A stretch of DNA of 64,000 nucleotides from Polaribacter sp. (GCA_029245785.1 JAQWOR010000024.1:1-64000), one strand, 5' to 3'; shown: positions 50,715 to 61,180, counted from the first letter of the stretch. Notes: generated by a model from the sequence alone, not told the origin. Numbers and translations: made by a program.

Positions 50715-51779
50715 TTAATATGATATAAATTCATTTATTTTTTTGTTTAAACTTAATTTAACAGTGGATTGCTTGAATTTAAGAACTGATTTTCTAGAAT
50801 TCAACTTAAGAATATTTAAAATAACTGGGTTATTAATAAGATATTCTATTTTATTCATTAACTCAAAAGTGTTTTCGGATTCAAATAACAAACCATTATA
50901 ACTGTCTTTAATATAAGATTTAATTGGCGGAATATCAGAGGCAATTACAGGAAGACCACATGCTAAAGATTCAACACCAATAAGGCCTAAGGACTCTTTC
51001 TTTGTTGGAAAAATTAAAACGTCAAAATTTATGAAAATATTTGGAAGCAGATTATTATCAGCTAATCCCATAAATTTAGTGTTCTTAAGTCCTATTATTT
51101 TTTTTTCTAATATCTCGACTTCCCCTGCGCCAAAAATAGTTAGATCGACTTCTAGATTCTTATTTAATGATAGTTGTTTAATAGATTTTATTAGGCTGAA
51201 TATTCCTTTTTCTTCAGAAATGGTAGAGACATATAAAAATCGTGTGTTTTTATTTTTTACTTTATTTTTTAAAATAGTGTTATTGTAAAAAAAATCAGGA
51301 ATTCCTCCAGAAGGGCTAATAAATATATTTTTAAAATATATTTTTTTTTCAAGTTCCTTTTGAAGATAACTAGATGGAACTACAATTAACTTCACATAAG
51401 GTTTTATTAAATAAAAATATTTAATAAAAAAAGATGAAGGTTTATTCTTTAAAATAATATCTGAACCATGAAAGTTTAAAATTAGATTTTTATTTTTTAA
51501 AAAAAACGAAAAAATATAAGGAGGTAAAGAAAAAGGGGGGTAATGAATATATATTGCATCAAATTTAACAAAACATAGATTAAATAAAATTTTATAATAA
51601 AAACAAAAATATTTTAAAATTTTATTAAAAAAAATAGATGTTCTTCCTTTTATTAAGATTTCATGTACCCGGAAATCCTGTTTTAAATTTTCATTAATTC
51701 TCTTAACGAAGACACCAAAATAATCATCCTTCCCTGAAGGATACATATTAGATATTACTAACATTTTAGATTTGATCAT
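50715..51779 (-). CDS. glycosyltransferase family 4-like
   Basis: MLVISNMYPSGKDDYFGVFVKRI, NFHGSDI, FLYVSTISEEKGIFSLIKSI, EVEILEKKIIGL..LGLIGVESLACGLPVIASDIPP. Confidence 0.9.
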   Translation of the reverse strand: MIKSKMLVISNMYPSGKDDYFGVFVKRINENLKQDFRVHEILIKGRTSIFFNKILKYFCFYYKILFNLCFVKFDAIYIHYPPFSLPPYIFSFFLKNKNLILNFHGSDIILKNKPSSFFIKYFYLIKPYVKLIVVPSSYLQKELEKKIYFKNIFISPSGGIPDFFYNNTILKNKVKNKNTRFLYVSTISEEKGIFSLIKSIKQLSLNKNLEVDLTIFGAGEVEILEKKIIGLKNTKFMGLADNNLLPNIFINFDVLIFPTKKESLGLIGVESLACGLPVIASDIPPIKSYIKDSYNGLLFESENTFELMNKIEYLINNPVILNILKLNSRKSVLKFKQSTVKLSLNKKINEFISY

Positions 51780-53038
51780 TTAAAAAAAGTTAACCTAGGG
51801 ATAAATCCGGAAATAAAAATCAGAAACAAAAACCCTTTAAGGAAATTATTTAATGATGCTGCTATTTCCATTTGAAAACCTGAAAATATAAATATAAACA
51901 ACATTATCAGTAACAATTTAGATGAATCATATGAAAAACTTGACTTTTTAAAGAAGTAACCGATTAGAAAAGAAAAAACAACTCCTCCAAAAACAACACC
52001 TATTAATCCATAATTATAATAACTTTCACCTATCCATCCAGGGTTTATTCCAGTTGTAACATTATTAATATTAATCAACCCTAATTCTTTTCCAAATTCA
52101 TTTCCTATTGATAAATTAGGTTTGTCTTCTAAAAATACTGACGGGATTAGCCCAATTAAGGAAAGGAGAAAACTATCAAACCCTGTCTTATAACCATAAT
52201 CAATAACATTATTAAGAATTATATATGAATTTGATACACGAGTGAAAATTGCTTCAAAAATCATATTTTTAATTATTGTTGAATCTAAAGAACTAGCTAT
52301 TAAAGCCAACCTATAGTATGTTGTAGAGATTACTAATCCTAATAATATAATTACCGGAATTATAATTTTCCTAATTTTTATTTTAAAATAAAAGCTATAT
52401 GATAAAATGAAAATAACTATTGGCAATATTGCTCCCGTTCTTCTTCCTTGAAAAATTGAAAACCCCACTAAAAAAATAATTTCAAGAAAATAGAATAATT
52501 TTATTTTAAAATATTTCTTACAGAATAAGTGTTTAGAAGTTAAAATTGATAAATAAAAAAACCCCCACAAATCTAAATTTCTTATAAATAACAAATATCT
52601 AGGAATTTCTTTATAATCCTCATTAAAAGTATCTTCCAATGAGTACAATCCTTTATTTAAAAGGTGAAGTTTAGTTAAATTACCAATTAAAATTAAAATT
52701 ACGGAAATAAATATAACTTTAGTATTATTGAAATTAAAGTTAAGGTATGATTTTTTTGAGCTTTTCAAAAAGTTAAAAGTTAAAAATGTAACAATTACAA
52801 ATAGAAATATGATAAAATTTTGATAAGCTAGTAAAGATCTATTAATACTAAAAAATAAGCCTTCAAATGGAAACAAGCCTAATATTATTGAAGGCAATGT
52901 GTAAAACAAGCCTAAAGCGCAGGAAAACATTTTAATTGGAGACCTAGAGAATGATTTCTTAGAGTGTTTGAAAAGAAAAACATTTGAAAACACTAAAATA
53001 AATATTGATAAATATAAAATCATTCTAAAAGGAATCAA
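51776..53038 (-). CDS. O-antigen polymerase-like multi-TM protein (Wzy candidate)
   Basis: ~10-12 TM ORF between GTs and a flippase; IGESYYNYGLIGVVFGGVVFSFLIGYF typical of polymerases. Confidence 0.75.
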   Translation of the reverse strand: MIPFRMILYLSIFILVFSNVFLFKHSKKSFSRSPIKMFSCALGLFYTLPSIILGLFPFEGLFFSINRSLLAYQNFIIFLFVIVTFLTFNFLKSSKKSYLNFNFNNTKVIFISVILILIGNLTKLHLLNKGLYSLEDTFNEDYKEIPRYLLFIRNLDLWGFFYLSILTSKHLFCKKYFKIKLFYFLEIIFLVGFSIFQGRRTGAILPIVIFILSYSFYFKIKIRKIIIPVIILLGLVISTTYYRLALIASSLDSTIIKNMIFEAIFTRVSNSYIILNNVIDYGYKTGFDSFLLSLIGLIPSVFLEDKPNLSIGNEFGKELGLININNVTTGINPGWIGESYYNYGLIGVVFGGVVFSFLIGYFFKKSSFSYDSSKLLLIMLFIFIFSGFQMEIAASLNNFLKGFLFLIFISGFIPRLTFFK

Positions 53039-54053
53039 ATAGATTAATTAATAAAATAAGTCCTGACATTCTTGAATATTCGTCATTATTTTTTTGTTGT
53101 GGATTAATCTTATAACTTTTAGACTCAAAGTAAAAAGAATTAGAATAAGATTCCATTATTTTAGGAATACTACCTTGTCTATTTTTATTGGAAGAATAAA
53201 CAATAATAGGTTTATTTAAACCTATATAATCAAATAATTTTGTTGATGATTCAAATGGATAACCCGCGTATAATAACAATGTATATTCGCAACTGGATAT
53301 AATTTCTAAATTTTCCTTGTAGGACAACAAGCCATATGATCTAACTAAATCTTTATTTTTAATTTTTGAAAAGTCGGGGCCTATATATAAAAATTTGTAT
53401 TTTTTTAATATTGGTGATTTTTTCATTTTCGTTAAAAACTCATTCAAGTCTCTACCCTGTGATATTTTACCAGAATAACATATTGTTTTTTCTACTATAT
53501 TCTTTCTGTTTATTTCTTTTAAAACTCTTTCATCAAAACCATTTTCAATAAGTTCAATTTTATTATAATTACAATTAATTAACTTACTACATTCATTATT
53601 AATAGTTATAATTTTATTTGCAGGAAGACATACTAGAAATTCATAAATGTTTTTGAATGTTTTTTTAAAAAAATTTATTTTATGAATTGGATTATTAGCA
53701 TATGGATCCCTAAAATCAAGAATAACTTTTTTATTAAATAATCTAAATAAATAAGTAAGCCAAAATGTACCAAAAGGCCCTCCAGTAATTACTATAATAG
53801 ACTTATCACTTAAAGACTTTATTAATGTTGGTATAATTTTGATAGACCAAAAAAAAGAATTGGATAGTGGAGACTTAATCCGTGTAATATTACTACTTGT
53901 AGTGTCCTCATAAGTTGAAGTTATAATTGCTGGATTATACCTCCCCTTAGAAACACTTTTTATCTGATTAGCCCAGTAACTAATTCTTTTTACGCCAACA
54001 ACTTCATAAGGGTCAAAATAATAAGCAATAAATAATATGTTTTTACTTCTCAT
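53025..54053 (-). CDS. glycosyltransferase (GT4-like)
   Basis: ILFIAYYFDPYEVVGVKRISYWANQIK, VILDFRDPYANNP, CYSGKISQGRDLNEFLTKM. Confidence 0.82.
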   Translation of the reverse strand: MRSKNILFIAYYFDPYEVVGVKRISYWANQIKSVSKGRYNPAIITSTYEDTTSSNITRIKSPLSNSFFWSIKIIPTLIKSLSDKSIIVITGGPFGTFWLTYLFRLFNKKVILDFRDPYANNPIHKINFFKKTFKNIYEFLVCLPANKIITINNECSKLINCNYNKIELIENGFDERVLKEINRKNIVEKTICYSGKISQGRDLNEFLTKMKKSPILKKYKFLYIGPDFSKIKNKDLVRSYGLLSYKENLEIISSCEYTLLLYAGYPFESSTKLFDYIGLNKPIIVYSSNKNRQGSIPKIMESYSNSFYFESKSYKINPQQKNNDEYSRMSGLILLINLFDSF

Positions 54054-55305
54054 TTATAAAATGAATTTTAGTTATATAAAAAGAATATAAAACCTTAACT
54101 AGTGATTGCGCACTAAATAATATTGAAAGATTAATTATTAAACTATAAACATTAAAATTAAAATTAAAAATTAAAAAAACTACACACAAAGTAATTATGT
54201 TGATTAATAGGTTAATCTTTTGTCTTTGTTTAACTAAAATCACATAACTAATAGGGTAAGAAATGAATCTAAAAAAAAGACTAGGAACTAAAATTTTGGC
54301 AAACTTAGCGCTCACAACCCATTTTTCTCCCAGGTAAAAAATAATAAAATCATCAATAAAATAAAATAAAATAGTGAAAGGAATAATAGCAACTGAAATA
54401 ATTATAAAAAGAGTATCAAACATGATTTTTCTAGATTCTAAATCAGTTTTTGAACTAGAAATACGTTCTTTAAAAACCTCTAATATTGAATGTGAAATTA
54501 ATGTTATCGGTACCTGTAAAATTCTTTGTGCCATAAAATAGTAGCCACTAATAGCAGCAGAATAATTAGTTGCCAAAAATATTATTGGTAATTGTAGCCC
54601 TAAATTATTAATTAACATTGTGGGCAAGTCAAATAATGGAAAATTTTTATACTTTTTTAAAACAAAAATTTCTTTTTTATTTAATTTTGGATTAAGAAAA
54701 TAGAATTTAATCAACTTTGATTTTAAATAAGGAATGATCTTACTAATCAAAGGGGCTAAAATTAAACCAAAGTAATTAAACCCTAATATGCCAAACCCTA
54801 ATTGAAATAATCCAGAAATTGAACTTTGATATATTTTTATTTTGGCAATATTATTAAAGTTTTTAATTCTATTATTAAAAACAATTAACAATTCATAAGA
54901 AGAATTTACATAAACTATGAATGGAATTATTAGAAGCAAATAAGACTCTTCAGGTAAATTAAAATATTTAGTCAATGATTTTTCTGAAACAAACAAAAAT
55001 AACATTAGTACAACAGATGTTATTAGTGTTATTTTTTTGACAGTGAAGAAATTTTTTATAGGATTAAGGGCTCTATCAATTATAATAATATTTTCATAAC
55101 GAAGAGTATTAATAAAAAAACAGAAACCAACAATAGTAAATATAATCCCCTGAACTCCAAAATCTTCAACACTATATAAACGAGATATTATTGGACTTAT
55201 AAATACGGGAATTAATTGTGCAATAATAGCAGATCCAAATAATTTTGAAAAATTTTTTATAAAACTATTATTAGATTTTAAAAAAAAAGAAATTTGTTTA
55301 ATCAA
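54043..55305 (-). CDS. oligosaccharide flippase (Wzx-like, MATE/MOP superfamily)
   Basis: FSKLFGSAIIAQLIPVFISPIISRLYSVEDFGVQGI N-terminus, multi-TM. Confidence 0.88.
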   Translation of the reverse strand: MIKQISFFLKSNNSFIKNFSKLFGSAIIAQLIPVFISPIISRLYSVEDFGVQGIIFTIVGFCFFINTLRYENIIIIDRALNPIKNFFTVKKITLITSVVLMLFLFVSEKSLTKYFNLPEESYLLLIIPFIVYVNSSYELLIVFNNRIKNFNNIAKIKIYQSSISGLFQLGFGILGFNYFGLILAPLISKIIPYLKSKLIKFYFLNPKLNKKEIFVLKKYKNFPLFDLPTMLINNLGLQLPIIFLATNYSAAISGYYFMAQRILQVPITLISHSILEVFKERISSSKTDLESRKIMFDTLFIIISVAIIPFTILFYFIDDFIIFYLGEKWVVSAKFAKILVPSLFFRFISYPISYVILVKQRQKINLLINIITLCVVFLIFNFNFNVYSLIINLSILFSAQSLVKVLYSFYITKIHFINEK

Positions 55306-55325
55306 TTTGAGATTATTATTTTCAA

Positions 55326-56306
55326 TTACTTATTGCTACTTGTAAAAGGATGTTTTACCAACTCTTTTTTTGCAAACGGATGATAGTCTCCTTTTAAGCC
55401 AATTGGCGTTGCATTTCTAATATTATGAACAATTTCAATTGCTTGTCTAGCATCTTCTAAACCATATCCTTTACCGTCAAGCACACCCTTATAAACTTTT
55501 GTATGCAAATCAGTAAAACCACCACTAAATTCTAACTCTTCCCCTTCTATTGTTATAGATCTATATGTTCTTTGACCTTTTGCTTTAATTTCTTCTGGTA
55601 AAACATCGTAGTTAATTGATAAAAACCAACGTACCCTCGCTCTTTCAAATTCTAAATATCCTGAAGACCTATCATGTGTTTGCACATGAACTACATTTTC
55701 TTTAACATCTCCAAAAATCCAAGAAAGCATGTCATAAAAATGGACTCCTATATTTGTTGCAATACCTCCGGACTTATCAAAATCTCCTTTACAAGATGTA
55801 TAATACCAATTGCCTCTTGATGTTAAATACGTAAGATCAATATCAAATATTTTATCTTTTGGTGCTGCATCAACCTTTGCTTTTAATTCAATAATACTCT
55901 TATGCAACCTTAATTGCAGAATATTCCAAACTCGTTGACCTGTTTCTTTCTCCATTTTTTGTAATGCATCTAAATTCCATGGATTTAACACCAATGGTTT
56001 CTCACAAATAGCATCAGCGCCTCTACGAAGCGCCATTCTTATATGAGCATCGTGCAGATAATTAGGTGTACATATACTTATGTAATCTAATTCAATTCCT
56101 TTGTCATATTTTAATTTCTCAATATGTCTATCAAATCTTTCTGGTTCAACAAAAAAATCGGCATCTGGAAAATAACTATCCATTATTCCCACACTATCAA
56201 ACCTATCTAATGCTGCAACTAAGTTATTATTAGTGTCTCTTATTGCCTGTAGATGCCTAGGCGCAATGTATCCAGAGGCTCCTATTAGTGCAAAATTTTT
56301 ATTCAT
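55326..56306 (-). CDS. Gfo/Idh/MocA oxidoreductase (WbpB/WlbA-like)
   Basis: [87 protein letters not shown]. Confidence 0.92.
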   Translation of the reverse strand: MNKNFALIGASGYIAPRHLQAIRDTNNNLVAALDRFDSVGIMDSYFPDADFFVEPERFDRHIEKLKYDKGIELDYISICTPNYLHDAHIRMALRRGADAICEKPLVLNPWNLDALQKMEKETGQRVWNILQLRLHKSIIELKAKVDAAPKDKIFDIDLTYLTSRGNWYYTSCKGDFDKSGGIATNIGVHFYDMLSWIFGDVKENVVHVQTHDRSSGYLEFERARVRWFLSINYDVLPEEIKAKGQRTYRSITIEGEELEFSGGFTDLHTKVYKGVLDGKGYGLEDARQAIEIVHNIRNATPIGLKGDYHPFAKKELVKHPFTSSNK

Positions 56307-56883
56307 CTATTTTATGTACTAAATTATTATTAAGTCTATATCTTGATCCAGTTGTATCACAAATTGAAATTCCGTCTTCATTAAATATTAAACGCTCTCC
56401 AAATTCACTCATCCAACCAATATTTTCTGATGGATTACCAACCATTAAGGCATAATCTGGCACTTCTTTTGTGACTACTGCTCCAGCCCCAATAAATGCG
56501 TATTTTCCAATATTGTTACCACACACGATCGTTGCATTAGCTCCAATAGAGGCTCCTTTTTTAACAATAGTCTTCATATACTCCTCTTTTCGAATAACGC
56601 CACTTCTTGGGTTTATCACGTTGGTAAAAACCATAGAGGGGCCCAAAAACACGTCATCTTCACAAACTACTCCAGTATACACCGATACGTTGTTTTGAAT
56701 TTTAACATTATTTCCCAATTGAACATCTGGTGAAACCACAACATTTTGACCAATATTACAATTTTCTCCAATCACTGAATTTTTCATAACATGAGAAAAG
56801 TGCCAAATTTTTGTTCCCTTTCCTATTTGGCAGGGTAAATCCACATAGGAACTTTCGTGAACGAAATAATCTTTTTCTTCCAT
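56299..56883 (-). CDS. left-handed beta-helix N-acetyltransferase (WbpD/WlbB-like)
   Basis: hexapeptide repeats: [53 protein letters not shown]. Confidence 0.92.
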   Translation of the reverse strand: MEEKDYFVHESSYVDLPCQIGKGTKIWHFSHVMKNSVIGENCNIGQNVVVSPDVQLGNNVKIQNNVSVYTGVVCEDDVFLGPSMVFTNVINPRSGVIRKEEYMKTIVKKGASIGANATIVCGNNIGKYAFIGAGAVVTKEVPDYALMVGNPSENIGWMSEFGERLIFNEDGISICDTTGSRYRLNNNLVHKIDE

Positions 56884-57032
56884 TTAATTTACTTGTTATT
56901 AAAAAAATTCTCTTTTTGAATAATAAAATTAGCGGATTCTATCGTTTGTTTAAATTACTGTAGTATCAATCTCTTTTTTAATCTTGTTGTATTGACCTTT
57001 AAGGTCAACCATTTGTATAGTATTCATACGGC

Positions 57033-58298
57033 TTATAATCTTGAATTTACTTGGTTTCTAGGGAGAAATCCTTTTAAATCAAACACAACACTTTCTGAAT
57101 CTTTCTTTAAAGACTCAATATTTATCATTGAAAATTTATTATGAGATACCGCCAATAATATTCCATCATATTTTTCTTTAATCTGATCAATAAGATCTAT
57201 ACCATACTCTTCTTTTACCTCCGCAGGATCAGCTTCGTAATCATAAGCATCAACTTCTAAACCAAACTCTTTTAATTCATTATCTACATCTGCCACTTTT
57301 GAATTTCGAATATCTGGACAGTTTTCTTTAAAAGTAACTCCTAAAATTAAAACTTTAGAGCCCATTATTTGTTTACCTGCTTTGATAAGCATCTTGATCA
57401 TTTTATTAGCTACAAATGTGCTCATGTTATCATTTACACGCCTTCCACTTAGGATCACTTCTGGATGATAGCCAAGGTTTTCTGCTTTATATGCTAAGTA
57501 ATATGGATCTACACTGATACAGTGTCCACCAACAAGACCTGGTTTGTATTTAAGAAAATTCCACTTAGTCCCCGCAGCGTCAAGAACATCTTGAGTGTCT
57601 ATACCCACTCTGTCAAATATTAAAGCCAATTCATTTACAAATGAAATATTTAAATCACGCTGCGCATTTTCGATTGCTTTACTTGCTTCTGCGACTTTCA
57701 TACTTGCTGCCTTGTAGGTACCTGCTGTAATAATTGAGCTGTATAAATCGTCTACAAAGTTAGCAATCTCTAGAGTAGAACCTGATGTTACTTTTTTGAT
57801 AGTGGTTAAGGTGTTTATTTTGTCTCCTGGAACAATTCTCTCTGGAGAATATCCACAGGAAAAGTCTTGATTAAAAACTAAACCACTACCAGATTCTAAA
57901 AGAGGCACACAAACCTCTTCCGTACAACCTGGATACACGGTGCTCTCATAAATAACAGTATCTCCTTTTTTAAGGATCTCTCCAAGCATTTTAGTGGCAC
58001 CTCTTAATGGGCTTAAGTCTGGAGTTTTGAATTCATCTATTGGAGTAGGAACTGTGACTACATATACGTTACAGCTAGTAATATCATTAATATCTGAACT
58101 AAAGTTTAATTGATCCGCACTTCTTAGTTGCTCTTGTGAAGCCTCATTTGTGTGGTCAATATAATTTTTTAAATCATCAATTCTGTTGACGTTGATATCA
58201 AAACCAATCGTTGGATATTTTTTTCCAAATTCTATGGCCAATGGGAGCCCTACGTACCCTTGACCAATAACAGCAATGTTTACTTTTTCAATATTCAT
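57033..58298 (-). CDS. nucleotide sugar (UDP-HexNAc) 6-dehydrogenase (WbpA/WbpO/TviB family)
   Basis: NIAVIGQGYVGLPLAIEFGKKYPTIGFDIN, TVYPGCTEEVCVPLLE, GLVGGHCISVDPYYLAYKA, LGVTFKENCPDIRNSK. Confidence 0.95.
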   Translation of the reverse strand: MNIEKVNIAVIGQGYVGLPLAIEFGKKYPTIGFDINVNRIDDLKNYIDHTNEASQEQLRSADQLNFSSDINDITSCNVYVVTVPTPIDEFKTPDLSPLRGATKMLGEILKKGDTVIYESTVYPGCTEEVCVPLLESGSGLVFNQDFSCGYSPERIVPGDKINTLTTIKKVTSGSTLEIANFVDDLYSSIITAGTYKAASMKVAEASKAIENAQRDLNISFVNELALIFDRVGIDTQDVLDAAGTKWNFLKYKPGLVGGHCISVDPYYLAYKAENLGYHPEVILSGRRVNDNMSTFVANKMIKMLIKAGKQIMGSKVLILGVTFKENCPDIRNSKVADVDNELKEFGLEVDAYDYEADPAEVKEEYGIDLIDQIKEKYDGILLAVSHNKFSMINIESLKKDSESVVFDLKGFLPRNQVNSRL

Positions 58299-58424
58299 CT
58301 GAACAATATTAATTTATTTTTTTCTCGAGACTACCACCGGAAGTCATTTGTAAATCTCTTTGTTTCACACCTACGGTACTTGTGTGTTTTAGTGCACAAC
58401 CTCTGTATCCTTACCGACTGTATA

Positions 58425-59549
58425 CTAGTCTTTTGTGCCCTCAGCACTCCATTTCTTTTTCAAATCTGCTATAAACATTTTTCCAAAAACAAATCCGATT
58501 CCTAAAACAATCCCTAAAAACACCCAAACCATCAAAATCAGCGGGCGTTTAGGCGCTGATTTTTCCACAGGCACACTTACGGGTTCTAGTATCGTAAACA
58601 CGGGAGTGTCTTCTTTAACTTGTATTTTTTGGGTTTCTACCTGTTTTGCTAGTTCTGTGAGTACTGAAAATGCCAAATCGCTATTGGCTTGTAATTGTTG
58701 TAATCGGGTTTGTGCGGCTGCAGTACTTAAACCTCTATTGCTGTCTTGAAAGTTAGCTAAAGCTGTTTGTTTTTCTCTAAAATCAGTTGCTTTTTCGTGA
58801 TACCGTGCTGCTATAAATTCCAATTGACTTGCTGCTTTTTGTACTTTAAAATCTGTAATCGCAATTTGCAACAATCTCTGAGCCTCTTGTGCCATTTGTG
58901 CTGCTGATATAGCAGTAGGCATGATGAAATTTAATTTCACATAACCGTCTTTATCGTTATAATCAAGCTCCAATTGAACTTGTAATGCTTCGAACAATTT
59001 TTTTTCTTCTTTAAAAATACGAACAAGTGATGTCCGGCCTGTAACTTGTGGTAAAGTACCTTCTCCTTTAATCGCTTTAATGAGTACTCCTGGTAAGCCA
59101 ATGGTATATTTTTTAAGAAAGGTAAGTAGGTTGAATTTTTGATGATTTTTATAATATTCCTGATACGTGATTTGTGTATCTAGCCCCTCAATAGTCAGTG
59201 GGGTTTTAATCAACGCTTTTTGAAAAGGAATGCTTTGTACAATTTGTGGATACAGACTCGGTGGAATCCCTTCTCCGCTTGAGCCTCCTAAATTGATTCC
59301 TGCCATGGCAGCAAGCCCTCCTAAGCTACCACTCATTTTAGACTCTGATGTTTGCGGCACCATGATGGTTTTTGCGGTGTATTCCTTTGGAGAAAACACA
59401 GCTACAAACACCCCTATTATCATAAAAACAAGGGTTACTTTGAGTGCCGTCTTACGTCCGTTCCAAAGGGTTTTTGCGAGAGCGATTACATCAATCTCGT
59501 CTTCGTGTGCTGTTGGGTGTTGTGGTTGGTTATAGTGATTGGTTTCCAT
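58425..59549 (-). CDS. Wzz-type chain length determinant protein
   Basis: two terminal TM segments flanking a coiled-coil-like region; DEIDVIALAKTLWNGRKTALKVTLVFMIIGVFVAVFSPKEYTAKTIMVPQ; C-term PKRPLILMVWVFLGIVLGIGFVFG. Confidence 0.9.
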   Translation of the reverse strand: METNHYNQPQHPTAHEDEIDVIALAKTLWNGRKTALKVTLVFMIIGVFVAVFSPKEYTAKTIMVPQTSESKMSGSLGGLAAMAGINLGGSSGEGIPPSLYPQIVQSIPFQKALIKTPLTIEGLDTQITYQEYYKNHQKFNLLTFLKKYTIGLPGVLIKAIKGEGTLPQVTGRTSLVRIFKEEKKLFEALQVQLELDYNDKDGYVKLNFIMPTAISAAQMAQEAQRLLQIAITDFKVQKAASQLEFIAARYHEKATDFREKQTALANFQDSNRGLSTAAAQTRLQQLQANSDLAFSVLTELAKQVETQKIQVKEDTPVFTILEPVSVPVEKSAPKRPLILMVWVFLGIVLGIGFVFGKMFIADLKKKWSAEGTKD

Positions 59550-59560
59550 AATATTATTTT

Positions 59561-59832
59561 AAAGTAGTCGGAAGTCTGGAGTCTGGAGTCGGAACTTTTA
59601 CTACCGGCTACTTACTACTGGCTACTTACTGCTGATTTATTTTAAAGTAGTCGGAAGCCTGGAGTGTGGAGTCGGAAGTTTTACTACCGGCCACTTACTA
59701 CTGGCTACTTACTACTGACTACTGACTACTGACTACTGATTTTATATTTAAGGAGTCGGAAGTCTGGAGTCAGAAGTCGGAAGTTTTTCTACCGGCTACT
59801 TACTACTGGCTACTTACTGCTAATTTTATTTT
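59561..59832. repeat. three ~83-110 bp tandem units, each an imperfect inverted repeat with internal 7-bp repeats
   Basis: units from 59561, 59644 and 59750: AAAGTAGTCGGAAGTCTGGAGTC...TACTACCGGCTACTTACTACTGGCTACTTACTGCT. Confidence 0.92.
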
Positions 59833-60178
59833 TTATCGTTTTTATATACGATGTAAGCATTTTACTTACTATTTCTAAATCCGCTGTTAATTTCGTATTC
59901 CCACCATAATCTAAATCATTACTTAGTATCAAATAATAACGACATTCTTCTAATGATCCTTGTGCTATATTGTAAAAGCGAACTTTATCCTTCAAGCCAT
60001 ACTTCGCATACCCTTCAGCAATATTAGCTGGTATAGACACCGCTGATCTTCTGAATTGAGAAACCAATCCGTAACGTTCTTCTTTAGGGAAATTAGTAGT
60101 GTACTTATAGGCTCCAAGCACAAATTGATGTGCCTTCTTCCACACTTCTAACTCCTGAAATTGTGTTGTCTTTTTCAT
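59810..60178 (-). CDS. four helix bundle (S23/IVP family) protein
   Basis: FQELEVWKKAHQFVLGAYKYTTNFPKEERYGLVSQFRRSAVSIPANIAEGYAK. Confidence 0.95.
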   Translation of the reverse strand: MKKTTQFQELEVWKKAHQFVLGAYKYTTNFPKEERYGLVSQFRRSAVSIPANIAEGYAKYGLKDKVRFYNIAQGSLEECRYYLILSNDLDYGGNTKLTADLEIVSKMLTSYIKTIKNKISSK

Positions 60179-60185
60179 CTACTTA

Positions 60186-60245
60186 ACTACTGACTACTGA
60201 CTACTGACTACTGTCTCCTGTCTCCTGACTCCTGACTACTGACTA
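60186..60245. repeat. 7-bp tandem repeat (TGACTAC / TGTCTCC)n
   Basis: ACTACTGACTACTGACTACTGACTACTGTCTCCTGTCTCCTGACTCCTGACTACTGACTACT. Confidence 0.94.
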
Positions 60246-60251
60246 CTCTTT

Positions 60252-61097
60252 TCATCCATTTTTCAATTTCTTCATTAGCTCTTGCACATCCAATTTAATT
60301 TTAGAAAATGCAAACCATCTCTTGCCAAGATCTTTGAGTGATGCTCCAATATGATATACAATAGTTCCATCGATAATTAAAAACCGATCATGAGATTTTG
60401 TAAATTTATGAATATCAATACTTGGATATTGTGTGTTATGCTTTGCAATATCTAACTTCAACTCTTTATTTATTGTTTGTGTGTAAATACTTGCTGAGCA
60501 ATCTTTTTCTCGTTTTGACAGCATCATCAACACACTTTCATCAATATAGTTATCTATTAATATGATAGACCTTTTGGCTGATTTGATAACATCTGACGCA
60601 AATTGATACGCATCAAACATCTGATCATCATAAAAAATACCTTCAGTTGGTTTTAGATTGGTTTTGATAAACATCTCAAATTTTTGATCATGTTCAATTA
60701 ATTTACTTTCAATCCTGTCTACCCGTTTATTGAGAACATATCCTTTGAGTAAATAATCCTTTAGGACCCTATTTGCCCATATACGAAATTGCGTACCTCG
60801 CTGAGACTTCACCCTGTAACCAACAGATATTATTACATCAAGATTATAAAAACGTAATTTCCGATTCACTTTTCTTTTTCCTTCTAACCGAACTGTCAAG
60901 TTTTCCTTGACTGTTAAATCAAATTCTAATTCACCTTCTTTATAAATATTATTTATATGCAGGCTAATATTCTGTTTCGTTGAAGTGAAAAGTTCAACCA
61001 TCTGATTTTGTGTCAACCAAACTGTTTCTTCTTCAAGTCGTACCTCAAGGTGCAGAGACTTATTACCGGGTCTATATAGAATTATTTCATTATCCAT
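60252..61097 (-). CDS. RhuM family protein with PLD-like C-terminal domain
   Basis: N-term VWLTQNQMVELFTSTKQNISLHINNIYKEGEL..GYRVKSQRGTQFRIWANRVLKDYLLKGY (RhuM); C-term SIILIDNYIDESVL..SHDRFLIIDGTIVYHIGASLKDLGKRWFAFSKI. Confidence 0.85.
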   Translation of the reverse strand: MDNEIILYRPGNKSLHLEVRLEEETVWLTQNQMVELFTSTKQNISLHINNIYKEGELEFDLTVKENLTVRLEGKRKVNRKLRFYNLDVIISVGYRVKSQRGTQFRIWANRVLKDYLLKGYVLNKRVDRIESKLIEHDQKFEMFIKTNLKPTEGIFYDDQMFDAYQFASDVIKSAKRSIILIDNYIDESVLMMLSKREKDCSASIYTQTINKELKLDIAKHNTQYPSIDIHKFTKSHDRFLIIDGTIVYHIGASLKDLGKRWFAFSKIKLDVQELMKKLKNG

Positions 61098-61132
61098 TTA
61101 TTTGCTTATTCGAAACCGGAAGCCTAAACCCA

Positions 61133-61174
61133 GGAGAATACTTCTAAGTCCTGAAATTGTGTTTTCTTTTTCAT
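61133..61174 (-). pseudogene. 5' fragment of a four-helix-bundle gene
   Basis: reverse complement encodes MKKKTQFQDLEVFS, cf. MKKTTQFQELEVWK of the 59810-60178 ORF. Confidence 0.8.
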
Positions 61175-61180
61175 CTACTT

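Noticed and set aside
51531-51541. G6 tract in the GT4 gene as a phase-variable homopolymer
   Set aside because: Only six G; too short to argue for slippage-based phase variation without population data.
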